A stretch of 64,000 nucleotides of DNA from Gibbula magus (Eukaryota > Mollusca > Gastropoda > Trochida > Trochidae): contig OW388293.1 of NCBI GenBank assembly GCA_936450465.1, positions 25,445,860-25,509,859 of the forward strand, given 5' to 3'. The notes beneath the pieces are model-generated. The model made no database searches. It saw only the letters and a list, made by a program, of their open reading frames with translations, and was not told the origin of the DNA. The position numbers and the translations under genes are program-made. Numbering within the stretch: the first letter of the stretch is position 1; every line of letters starts with the position of its first letter. This document shows positions 11,201 through 20,617 of this stretch, piece by piece.

Positions 11201-12064
11201 TTTCTGCAGTTTTGCTTGATGAGACAATAAGAAATGCTCGTGATTTAAGACGTCAGTTAGAGCGTCGCTTAGCAAATGACGTAATATTTTACGTCACTTT
11301 GATTGTTCTACGACGGGAGGCATTAATATACATCGATAAAGCACGCCAAAGCGTCTTCTATTTCTTAATTAATGTTAGAGAAATATGTCAGGAGATGATT
11401 TCTTCATGGCAATTTTGATACTAGATATGGTTTTGTGAATGACTTTTAATTTGAGGAGGAAAGTTATATCATAGTTGGACACTGAGCAAGTTAATCTAGC
11501 ATAGCGTGAAATGTCATGAAAACGAAAAAAACGATAAAATAACTTCCCTTATGTGATCAATAACTATATATAAAAACTCTTATTCTGACCTTGTGTCACT
11601 TTTTGAGCTTAAAGAACTGTTCTGGTTAACGTATGTATACATGATTTAAGAAATGTCAACTCTCCGAATGAGTAAACAAATGAGTAAAGGAAGGCTACTG
11701 AATGTAAATGGCATGTCCCAGACAAACAGTGGTACTTTTCACAGGTTGAAATGTAACTTTACCGCCTCTGTCATCAGGTTCGTTCTGCTTCCCGCTAGAA
11801 CTAGCTCCGCACTCCTGCACTAGAGCGGAAGTCCGACAGTTTGCACAGGAAGCCCTTGAGATCGGGGTCCAGTACATCGGACTATGTTGCGGCAGCTCCT
11901 CCAACCTGTTGAGGGAACTTGCCGTGGTGATGGGTCGGAACCCGCCCTCAATGAAGTACGAACCGGACGTCCAGCAGTCCATGACGGCATGTACTATAAA
12001 GGAGTACGTCCAGAATGACAGGGTGAAAAAGATCCAAACCTTCATGGTTAATGAACACCCGTAG
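2261..12064 (+). CDS. BHMT: betaine-homocysteine S-methyltransferase-like gene A (7 exons, 354 aa)
   Basis: Predicted cytosolic zinc-dependent enzyme that moves a methyl group from betaine (or a related donor) to homocysteine, giving methionine. Exons: 2261-2273, 5955-6151, 7588-7782, 8178-8289, 9116-9294, 10831-10912 and 11778-12064. All introns are GT-AG, and the spliced frame is 1065 nt without internal stops. The homocysteine methyltransferase barrel spans about residues 6-300. Zinc ligands are Cys213 (motif [10 protein letters not shown]) and Cys296/Cys297 (motif IGLCCGSSS). Glu152 (motif IIGETFD) matches the conserved barrel glutamate. Other family motifs are [23 protein letters not shown] and [11 protein letters not shown]. 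Human BHMT is 406 aa; this copy has a much shorter C-terminal tail, and the vertebrate Asp-Gly of the N-terminal loop (Asp26-Gly27) is Ala21-Glu22. The donor substrate is therefore inferred. The start sits in a 13-nt first exon (Met-Cys-Ser-Lys) matched by copies B and C. Confidence 0.93.
2437..3540 (-). mobile_element. 5'-truncated LINE (3' part of ORF2, 3'UTR, microsatellite tail)
   Basis: Minus-strand frames in intron 1 of gene A read as the C-terminal part of a non-LTR retrotransposon polyprotein. At 3540-3153 there is [12 protein letters not shown] and KACRFFLAV followed by GDMGW. Further on (about 3000-2690) comes a degenerate cysteine module, CKFCN...DEIHLLTVC, ending near MYRRRLRL. 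It is followed by a 3'UTR, an AATAAA and a terminal (CTT)n run, seen as (GAA)n at 2437-2489 on the plus strand. Stops and frameshifts make it dead. The 36-37 kb LINE shares the motif KLRCG.LPL, so they are probably one family. Confidence 0.85.
4229..4587. mobile_element. MITE with TTAA target duplication (piggyBac-like)
   Basis: It is bounded by TTAA at 4229-4232 and 4584-4587. Terminal inverted repeats read AGGGGCAGTAGCACGTTTTT from the left and the same from the right strand. It is 359 bp and non-coding, and lies in intron 1 of gene A. A TTAA duplication is typical of piggyBac-type transposition; the superfamily call rests on that alone. A second, left-truncated copy is at 7279-7527. Confidence 0.8.
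5215..5560. repeat. degenerate ~125-150 bp tandem-like repeat
   Basis: A module containing CTTGGCCAATCTTCA-C/ACAAA, a TTCCATGGCCACAATTT-like block and CATTCATATTGAAGG recurs about three times (near 5229, 5350 and 5500) with heavy divergence. The two overlapping open frames here, one on each strand, derive from this repeat and are not genes. Confidence 0.45.
5955..6151 (+). CDS. BHMT: gene A exon 2 (residues 5-70)
   Basis: Acceptor TTTGCAG, donor GTAAGC, 197 nt, entering in phase 1 and leaving in phase 0. It encodes the N-terminal barrel strand and motif ELERRGY, ending at [11 protein letters not shown]. The same length is found in gene B. Confidence 0.95.
6702..7200. mobile_element. ~490-bp TIR element, copy 1
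   Basis: The ends are inverted: ACATCCATTGTGTT near 6710 and AACACAATGGATGT near 7180-7193, with TTAA at the left flank and TTGA at the right. The interior aligns along its length with 45384-45865, for example TTACATGCACAGTAGTTAT and a GCGCGCCACACGC block. It lies in intron 2 of gene A and is non-coding. Confidence 0.75.
7279..7527. mobile_element. left-truncated second copy of the TTAA MITE
   Basis: It aligns with the right-hand 260 bp of the element at 4229-4587, including GATAATTGGTTTGTGTAATA and the right TIR ACGTGCTACTGCCCCTTTAA. The left TIR is missing. It ends 60 bp before exon 3 of gene A. Confidence 0.75.
7588..7782 (+). CDS. BHMT: gene A exon 3 (residues 71-135)
   Basis: Acceptor TTTTATAG, donor GTAAGT, 195 nt, phase 0 at both ends. 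It starts with Tyr-Tyr-Gly-His-Arg, characteristic of the family, and contains [17 protein letters not shown]. Confidence 0.95.
8178..8289 (+). CDS. BHMT: gene A exon 4 (residues 136-173)
   Basis: Acceptor ATCACAG, donor GTGAGT, 112 nt, leaving in phase 1. It encodes the IIGETFD strand with conserved Glu152. By eye it differs from gene B exon 4 at only one base. Confidence 0.95.
9116..9294 (+). CDS. BHMT: gene A exon 5 (residues 174-232)
   Basis: Acceptor CTATCAG, donor GTAGGG, 179 nt, entering in phase 1 and leaving in phase 0. It contains the first zinc ligand, Cys213, in [13 protein letters not shown]. Confidence 0.95.
10831..10912 (+). CDS. BHMT: gene A exon 6 (residues 233-260)
   Basis: Acceptor TTATTTAG, donor GTCAGT, 82 nt, leaving in phase 1. 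It encodes [16 protein letters not shown], the conserved strand and loop after the zinc-ligand strand. Confidence 0.93.
11778..12064 (+). CDS. BHMT: gene A exon 7 (residues 261-354 and stop)
   Basis: Acceptor TCATCAG, 287 nt, ending in TAG at 12062-12064. It contains Cys296-Cys297 in [16 protein letters not shown], followed by a tail of about 55 residues, much shorter than the vertebrate C-terminal dimerisation region. Confidence 0.95.
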
Positions 12065-12264
12065 AATATTAGATCAGGGTGTCAGCTTCTGGTAGCACTT
12101 GGGAAAACAAGACAATGTATTTCTTTAATTGTTGGCATTTTGAACACTTAAAAGATTTAATGTTACAGCTTGTGTCTATACAAAATTGTATTTGATGTCG
12201 TTGATGAGTTTACACGAGTGGGGTGATTTTCCCCAGTCTGATTTAAATCGACCGTTTTCGGAGT

Positions 12265-12270
12265 AATAAA
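12265..12270 (+). terminator. candidate polyadenylation signal of gene A
   Basis: This AATAAA lies 201 bp after the stop codon. It is the first AATAAA I noticed downstream on the coding strand; cleavage-site evidence is not available. Confidence 0.45.
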
Positions 12271-13603
12271 AGTTGCAAAATAGTGCATCTACCGGGTTAC
12301 AAACTCACATCGAATGTTTCCTCGTCAAACTGTCTCATAACAGGCTCGCATGTTCTAACGCTATTCAGGTAGCCAATCACAGAACGTCCAACAAAAGCTT
12401 TCGGTGCGAGAGGCTAGGGGCAAGTTACTCCCAACAGCCATACTTTCGTCGGTTTCCGTAACACGAGGAAGCTGACTGTTAAAAAGCATGATGTGATTGG
12501 TTTTATTCCTCGGAACAAGGTCGATTTTTAATCAGACTGTATTTTAACGAAATTTGAATTCATGTTTTGCTTTTAAAAACATAATATATAAATCCTATTT
12601 GTAAATTTAGCCAGGACAGTGTTCCTTGTATAAAGTTAGAGACTGATAATCTCGAGTATCACATCTACTCATAAACCCTTGCACCGTCCTGTCTCTCACC
12701 AAGTATATTCTGAAAGGAAATTAAAAAATGTTTTCGGAAAATAACTGTAAATATTTTATCCAGTAATCATGTTCACACATAACCTTAATTCTTTGTCTTC
12801 AAATACATGGTGCAGTATTTTCGTAATAATCTGTTTCAGTTATAAATATGTTTGAATAAAAGGATGCATTTGTTATTCATAGAATTTAATACAACGCACG
12901 AACAGATACACCTTGTATTGATTCTGTTCAAAACGACTCAACATTGAATTGAAGCTATTCTGTGTAATAACCTTTTCTAACGTCGTGTTCCCACGAACAT
13001 ACTGTATCGTCCATTCCGGGACGCCATTAGTTCGTCAACGAAACATAACATGCATGTTGTATTGACATGTGAAAGGCTTTATTGACATATGTGAAGGCAT
13101 AACATTATATTTTCTTGATACTTATCGTTATAACATACATGGTATTTATACTTGATAAAGTAAGCAATACATGTACGAATTTTAATGAATGAATGTATGT
13201 TCAATGTTTAAATATTGACGTCATCTGGAGTCTAGACATATGACGTCTTGGACGTGGATGTTTAGGCACGTGTACGGGTGTATTTAATTCGTGCTTATCT
13301 TTCACAATTATTCATTATCTATTGAGATCTATATAAGGTAAGTTTTGAATGGATTTTAAGTACAAGTGGACAGATACATTTGTAAAGAACATTAATTTGA
13401 CATTGGAACATTGGACATCGGTTGCGTCGATTTGACTAAGATATTTGATGCAGATGCCTGATGTTAATTTGAGAAAGCACAGTCTTGTGATATTTATGCC
13501 AGAACATTGTAGTTTACTAGATATCTGGACCATCGGTCTCACTGTATCTGGAGTGCTAAGATCTCGAGAGGCATACCCAGATCATTTGACTGTGTACCAG
13601 GGC
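12271..13603. other. intergenic, 3' of gene A
   Basis: AT-rich DNA with no recognised gene, RNA or repeat structure. Confidence 0.4.
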
Positions 13604-13670
13604 CGTGTTCAAGATAGGTGTCAAAGTAATCGCTCAATTAGCGATTACTTTTAAACCTCTCTTGAACGCG
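13604..13670. repeat. 67-bp hairpin-forming palindrome
   Basis: The outer arms CGTGTTCAAGATAGGTGTC and CTCTCTTGAACGCG are near-inverted. The centre is AGTAATCGCTCAATTAGCGA followed by TTACT. It resembles a minimal fold-back MITE. It abuts the left arm of the larger inverted repeat at 13706-15223, whose right end also carries a GTTCAAGAGAG motif. Confidence 0.7.
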
Positions 13671-13705
13671 ATTGCTCAATGTAGCGCTAGGTAGCAAGGC
13701 GAGGA

Positions 13706-15223
13706 AACTTATAGTTTGGCAGGAAAGTCAGTGACACCCTTATTTCGTACAATAACTACAAAACCAGGCAAACTAGCAAACTCATCATTTGCCAATCTTA
13801 ATTTTATGTTTGTACCTAATAGGATTCTAAATTTGAAATTTTTGTGAAACGAAATAAAAAATCTGTCTATATAACCATGATATGAAATCTGATGTAACAC
13901 GCAAGGCTTGCAGAGGGTGGTGTCCAGAGTTTGAAACAGCCGCAGGTTGCTATTTTACGATGCCCCACGTCACAAAAACTAGGACAGAGGACGGTTTTGT
14001 TTGACACCTCTGGGTATCAGCCTGGGTTCCAAAGATATGCGCTCCAAATATAATTTGGTGTGTTACAAAACATACTTATCAATATGACTTCAGTATCTTG
14101 TTGCACTGTAATCCTAGTCATCAGTTTATATTTGATCATCTTGATATTATTAATCTTTCCGGTTTAGCATTCAGTAAAATCGATGATTGAATGAGTACAT
14201 AAAGAAACTGAATAATGACATAAGTAACAGGTGTCGTTGAAAATTCATGAACTTTCGTTTTATGAACGAATAAAGTAGCCCAGATAATGCCAAATATCTT
14301 TCTCAGCCAAGCAAACCCCATAAAGATGTTATGACACCACTTTACAAAGAGGGCTATCTTGTATATACGCCGACTATAATGAACTTTATCCCAACATTGA
14401 GGGGATGATGCCAATAATGGGAAAATGTAAATTACACCGGTAGAGCTGAATTTAAAAAGGCTGCTTAATTAAAAAGTCATACATATCATAGCAAAGTAAA
14501 ATTTCAATTTTGATTAATTGTGGGTGTTCTGATAATGTTGATTTCTTTTAGGAAATGGGGGGATGATGGAAATGTAAGTTTGAAAAAGTAGGAAGTGTAG
14601 GAATGATGATCGAGAATTACGTAATGTAGATTGATATTTACAAAGTTTATTTGCAAAGTATTGTGTGACAACCTACGAAATACACTCATTTTGTCGCATT
14701 TCCATATATTCATTTAATCTAAAACTATACATATTGTAGATATGGCCAACCATAAGCACTTGTGAGATATATTTTAATATGCACAGTGCATGTATATTTA
14801 TACAGTGTTCACATTTGTCATTGTGAAGGATAATTTACATTTACAGTGAAACCCCGTTTATCTGCACTATTTGGTTACAGTACGGTAAACTTATGGAACC
14901 CAGACTGATACCCAGAGGTGCCAAACAAAACCGTCCTCTGTCCTACTTGCTGTGACGTACCACATCCTATAATAGAAACCTGTGGCTGTTTCAAACTCTG
15001 GACACCACCCTCTGCAAGCCTTGCGTGTTTACATCAGATTTCATATGATGGTTATATAGACAGACTTTTTATTTCGTTTCACAAAAATTTCAAATTTAGA
15101 ATCCTATTAGGTACAAACATAACATTAAGATTGGCGAAAGATGAGTTTGCTAGTTTGCCTGGTTTTATAGTTATTGTACGAAATAGGGGTGTCACTTACT
15201 CTCCTGCCAAACTTATAGAGGAA
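13706..15223. repeat. large inverted repeat, ~325-bp arms, 864-bp spacer
   Basis: The left arm (13706-14030) and right arm (14895-15223) are close inverted copies, roughly 95% identical by eye. For example, GGTATCAGCCTGGGTTCC at the inner left end matches GGAACCCAGACTGATACC at the inner right end. Similar 60-120 codon frames in both arms reflect the duplication. The spacer 14031-14894 is AT-rich with no recognised gene. A short pogo/Tigger-like terminus (GTGAAACCCCGTTTATCTG, about 14847-14866) lies just inside the right arm. Confidence 0.85.
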
Positions 15224-17126
15224 TTTGCACTGTGTCGTTCAAGAGAGAAGAAGCGCTCAATGAGCGATCAATGAGCGCTACGAAACGCTTCATTTTGTTG
15301 AACCGCCGGCTGGTTAGGTTGCCTCAGCTGAGCTGCGATACAATGACACAGAGACACGGACACAGTCAAATATCCCAGAACGCTCACAGAAGCCACGCAT
15401 ATATTGAAATTGAGAGATTTGGCAGCTCTTTGAAGTGAGCAAGGGTCAAAATGCCAAAAGCTTAAAGTTTTATTATCTTCTCAAATCAGTGATCAACAGC
15501 GTAAACAATTAAAATTAGACATGGTTCTGTTTGTAATATTCAATCCATGGACTAGTGTTTTAATTGCTTTTATTAACTCGATATTTAACATTGTATTAAA
15601 GGAAATCATTATTTCGAAAATCTGACCCCTTCTGTCTATTTCATCTTGCCAAAATGTGAAACCTTACACTACTTACTATTACATGGTAAGTTTGAGAATG
15701 ATTATTATACACATGGACAATGATGATTACTTGTCAGTGCAGTTGAAGTATTGCCATTAACGTCCAAACAAAGTCCAAATTACGTGGTACTTCACTGAGA
15801 TACGCAAATATATAAGATGCAACTGCAGGTCCTTGAGTATTGACAAAGTCTCGATGGCCAATATTTTACGCTGCTGATACAGTTATTATTGCCTGACTGC
15901 CAGGGTGTTGTTCGAACCTTTAAAGGGACTGGTCTCGAGGTTTTGGAAAAAAAATCGATTACTGTAGTTGTTTTTCTCATGGGAACATCATGTGCTACTG
16001 GTAATCTTGACCTGCAGTCTCCTCGGAGCGTAGGTTGAGATGCTCACTGATGTAATCGAGATCTAGACCTTTCAGCTTTGAGTAAAAAATAGGATTTTGA
16101 ATCTTATTCGATGGATGCCTCACAGGTAGCCAGTTGATATATTGTAGAGCCTCGACGTCTGGCTGCACTGTTGTGAACTCTCTGGACTCTGGTGACTCTC
16201 TTGATGCTCCTCTATCCGGGCTAAGCCCCGCCCCTCGTCCCCCCCCCCCCCCCCCCTGGTTACACAAAATGGCCGCCGTGATTGACAGCCTTGTCACCAA
16301 GTCTTATATCTTGCATTCCTGAAAGCTTTTATGTGTCCTTTTCACCAAACTCTGATCAATATCAACCAAGAGTTTGGACTAAAGGACTTAATTACTACCA
16401 ACAAGGTTAGATTCATGATGTACTATTACATTTCCCAACCGTATCTGTCCCCAAATGTTGGCATCGGCATCGCTCCAAAAAACGATCCTCCTCATTTGTT
16501 ATCACTTGAATCATCGAATCCGAGAAACCCTCCGTTTATTGTTCATTCAAAGCGGGGTAAGCCACACACAAAATTGCTTTAGGCCGACATTTGAGAATAA
16601 TTTAGGCCCAATGAACAGGAACTCGATATCGTAAGTAAAACATAGGTAAAACGTAGGTAAAACAAACCTACCCACTATATAATATAGGATAAAGGAGCAA
16701 GGGCATCCATGTTGCCGATCTAAGGGCCCATTCAACATTAGGTCAAAAGTTACGCTAAGAATTGGTGACATACACAAATGAACGCACGTACTTATCAACT
16801 ACACATTTCTCCGCAAAACCCGACTAATCTCCAACACATGTCACCCCTAGAATAACTTTAATAGCTCTCCAAACTCGAAAATCCGGTACAAAAACCTCTG
16901 CCATGAACGTCACCCCGCAGTATAACCCCCTTCGACCGATGTGATTGGCCTTTTGAGCTGGCCCAATGCTACCCATTGATTCGATGTTTGGGTCCTCAAA
17001 CCAATTTTTTAAAAATAACACAGATGTTTTTTAAAAAATTTCTGGTGTTATATAGGTTTACCTAATTTAAAATTAAAGGTATTTCAACTTTAAGTTTAGA
17101 ATTACAGCACGGTGCCAAAAGTACGA
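15224..17126. other. intergenic stretch with a GC-rich patch
   Basis: Mostly AT-rich and featureless. Around 16190-16290 there is a GC-rich patch with a GC box (CCCCGCCCC), the poly-C run, and AAAATGGCCGCC, which resembles a YY1 site. Overlapping frames on both strands lack family signatures. The minus frame 15995-16300 has no ATG near its start, so no gene is called. Confidence 0.35.
16239..16256 (+). repeat. homopolymer of 18 C
   Basis: Uninterrupted C18, G18 on the other strand. Such tracts can form i-motif or G-quadruplex structures and are length-unstable. Confidence 0.9.
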
Positions 17127-17589
17127 GTTGCAAGAATCGCCGTTTTCCCATAAGGTCCTATGTTATTTCAGTGTAGCATAAATAATTTTCATGATCGTGA
17201 CAGTGAACGAAAACTTACAAAATTCAACATGACTGTAATCTAACATCTAAAGATTTTGTTTATAATATTCAAATTAATTAATTTTGAGCATAGTTTTGGA
17301 AAAAGGCAAAATAATGACTAGGTATTTTTACAGTAACGTCACTTCCCCATTGCCACCATTTATAAGCAGACCTAAGGGACTGAAAACATGGACATACCTC
17401 AGTAATAAATTAACCTTTTAGTTAAATAATGCTGTATCCAAAATGAATTTTTTGTACGTGTTGCGGAGTAGATTTCCTGTTTCCATGTAAATTTTCAGTG
17501 AAATATTTTTAAAAATTGAGATAATTAAAATTATCTTTGCTACACTGAAATTACATGGGACCTTATGGGAAAACTGTGATTCTTGCAAC
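17127..17589. mobile_element. MITE-like element with ~50-bp TIRs
   Basis: The left end reads GTTGCAAGAATC and the right end is its inverse (GATTCTTGCAAC). Both continue inward with TTTTCCCATAAGGTCC and ATTTCAGTGTAGCA in inverted orientation (left to about 17178, right from about 17537). It is 463 bp and non-coding. Confidence 0.75.
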
Positions 17590-18914
17590 ACTTTGAATAG
17601 GATTTTGAAATTTAACCATGTTGGGTCGACTTTTGACATTTTGGGAACAAACTTGGGCCACTTTTATAAAAAAAATTAAAAAAAAAAAAGACCCTGAAGA
17701 ATTGATTTATGATACTTTTTTATATAATTTGTATGAGTACAGTAACTATTAGCTAAGGTCATAGCTCTGACAGATGTAATGTAGTGTAAACGATAGGGAG
17801 AACAGAATACTGGTATGTTCTCTTAGCTAAGTAACTAAGAAACTACAAACGACTACTAATATAAACTGAACTAATAATTATTTTGTATTATTGGTTTTCA
17901 GTTTCCAAAACTCCCAGATGTGTGTGAAAAAACGAACGAACAACACACAAATTTGAAATCTACCCATAAACGAATAAACAAGTTGTATGTAATATTTTAA
18001 ATGAAAAACAGGCCTGTCAATTTAATTTAATTTTTTACATTTTTATCTTGGTTGTCATGAGCCGAAATGTCAAACACTAGGCCTACATCTATATACTCAC
18101 AACAGAGACCTAACACAGTTGAATAGATATCTCAATTACATTAATATTATTCTTCCAGATCTGAAAGATGACATAATTTTGTGAGGATCATTATTACTTA
18201 CAATGTTCAACCTTTTACTGAATTTTATTTGTAAATATGTTTATGTCCTTACTCTAGGCCTATTATTTTTTTTTATATATAAATAGACAGGCATTTTATT
18301 CAGTAGCCTACATGACCACTGGCTAAAATACATACATTAGCAGATAAATATTGCATCAGTTTTCAAAAAATATTTTCTGGCATGAGCCGGGTGATATCTA
18401 CCCTGAGATATATTTCAACATTGAACGCGGCCTTGAAAAGTAAATAATTATAATTTTAGGTTATTATGGAGAGATAATATAAGTCTTGGGAGAGGTTTTC
18501 AGACACTTGCGCTATCAACCGCGAACACCCTAAATTTAGAAAGTCAAGGATTTCAATTTTCTTTATAGATTTAATGTGTTTTTAGTGTTTATCTCGATAG
18601 ATTGCGTTGTTCACGACGACGGCCACTTGTTTTTATCCAGCAATTGCATTTTTCTACATTTTTCTTTGTAATACAGTTGGAAAATTTACGAGGAATGTTC
18701 CTTCCAGTCTTTAAGAATAACACTGGTCACCATTACATGTTCCCCACGCGCGCCATAATACCATTTTTGATTTTCGACAAAACCGTAACTAAGGGCAGTC
18801 GGGAATAGCTTGTGGGAAAAACATGGCGGCCACTCGTTGTTAAGTACGGGTAGAATGAAAGTTTTTTTCTGATTGGCTGATACCATACCCGGTCACTGCG
18901 CAGGGATCCGTGAA
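17590..18914. other. intergenic, no recognised feature
   Basis: AT-rich non-coding DNA. Overlapping short frames around 18602-18942 on both strands show no domain signatures. Confidence 0.4.
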
Positions 18915-19486
18915 TACAGCTGCGTACCGAAAGTTTGTTCACCTACATGAGTACCTTAGTGCAAATATCATGTAAATTGACGTTCATTGTATCGTCAATA
19001 AAATTACAACACGTACAATGACTATGAATCATCATACATCTAGGAGTAAAACAAAGGGGTCATATTTTGAAAATTCAAATTTCATTAATTGTCCAATAAA
19101 AGTTTTCATAATTATTAACCAAATGAGAACATATTCATCACAAATACATTGAATGAGTTTTTGGGGAAATATGCGATGCGTTTTAGACCCAGTTGATCAC
19201 TTAATTAATATTTCACCGAAGAAAAAAGCAAAAAAACTGTAGTTTTGGAAAGATTGACCCCTGGTCTCTTAAAAGAGCTGCCAAAACTGTAGCCGTTTAC
19301 TATTACTATACCGATATAGAAACAAATTGTGTTATGGACTACTCAACTGTCTTCTTATAATGCAAAAATGAAAAATGATCGGGCTAGTTTCGCGTTGATA
19401 CATGCAGCTACAAATACATGACAAATTACATGATATTTGCACTAAAATGCACAAGAAGGTAAACAAACTTTCGGTACGCGGCTGTA
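18915..19486. mobile_element. TIR element, ~65-bp TIRs flanked by TA
   Basis: The left end TACAGCTGCGTACCGAAAGT is inverted at the right end (ACTTTCGGTACGCGGCTGTA). Similarity continues to TAGTGCAAATATCATGTAA on both sides (left to about 18978, right from about 19422). The TA at both ends would fit a TA target duplication, as in Tc1/mariner-like elements. It is 572 bp and non-coding. Confidence 0.8.
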
Positions 19487-20617
19487 CACTAGACTGTTGC
19501 AGTCATCAATACTTCTTGATGAGACTGATGTTTCTCCGTTCGTAGTAACACGACCTGCATACAACGTTGACATGTTGGTCAGCTGAGAAGGGCGATTAAA
19601 ATTCCACACCTACACACCTATTTCTTGAGAAGTGAGAACAACATGACAAGCGCCGAGTTTAAGTGATGGGAACAGTACCTTTGATTCAATGATACTTACT
19701 TTTGTCTTGTCGGAATTGAGGGCAAACTGCACATCTTCAAACAGTTACATCAGACGGAGTGAATGTGTAAATAGCTACTTGGTAGATAAAATTAACTTTT
19801 TCGAAATGGAATAGAAAATGCATCACCGGAAAGTTTAATGAAAGCGTACGTGTTTTAGATGTTGTTTAGCCAATTGATAATGAACAACCTTCATTTCTAT
19901 TGGTAATTATATATATAACATGGTATCAATGAGACGCAATGCTTAATTTAATTGTTTTTAGTTGTATATTCTATTCCCAATAAATATAGCTGTGGGAATA
20001 TGGACTTTCAAAACTGTATTACGGTTCTTAAGGTTTCCATTATTATTAAAAATATATTTCCGATTTGAATTGCGGTTTTTACCTCGCTTTGTTGTGTAAA
20101 GATAGTGAATCGCTGTACCAGAAATGCATAGCAGGCCAGGATTTCTAAACACAGATTTCTTAAGGCTTAAATCAGCCGGTAATGGAGACTGGCAAGAGTT
20201 ATGCCTTGCATTGGGAAGTTGGTTTTTGTAATGTTTTCTAAAAGTTGTCCTTTTTATACAAAATATTGGTACGTTAATGGGTAAAACATTTCATTACACG
20301 ACCCGATAAGCCGTATCCATAGAAAACGTTTATCCGTATTCGATGAAAATGGTGCGACGTATAATGGGACAGTGGTGTGGAGCTCTTCAGTGTGAGATTT
20401 TTTTTTATCGTAATCTCTGTTCCCCTGGGCCATATTTCTCTGTACTAGCAAAATCCCCTAGCGGCGAAATAGAGTACCACATATTGCATGCCTTTTTTTC
20501 AATGAACTCTCATCTTACATCGACTACGTCTACCGAGTCACTACAAAGATCTATGACTATATAGGGTCTTTCTTTCTGTGTCCTTCGAAATAAAATATGA
20601 TAAAATGAAAATGAAAA
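19487..20617. other. intergenic with one dispersed repeat
   Basis: No gene is recognised. The block at about 20163-20231 (containing GGCTTAAATCAGCCGGTAAT and GGGAAGTTGGT) is repeated in the same orientation at about 56949-57010. Confidence 0.4.

Noticed and set aside
14918..15274. 118-aa plus ORF
   Set aside because: It is the right arm of an inverted repeat; the left arm gives a matching 63-aa frame. No domain is recognised.
15995..16322. Overlapping ORFs around the poly-C run, possible first exon
   Set aside because: The minus frame lacks an ATG near its start, the Gly/Pro runs come from the homopolymer, and no downstream exon is recognised.
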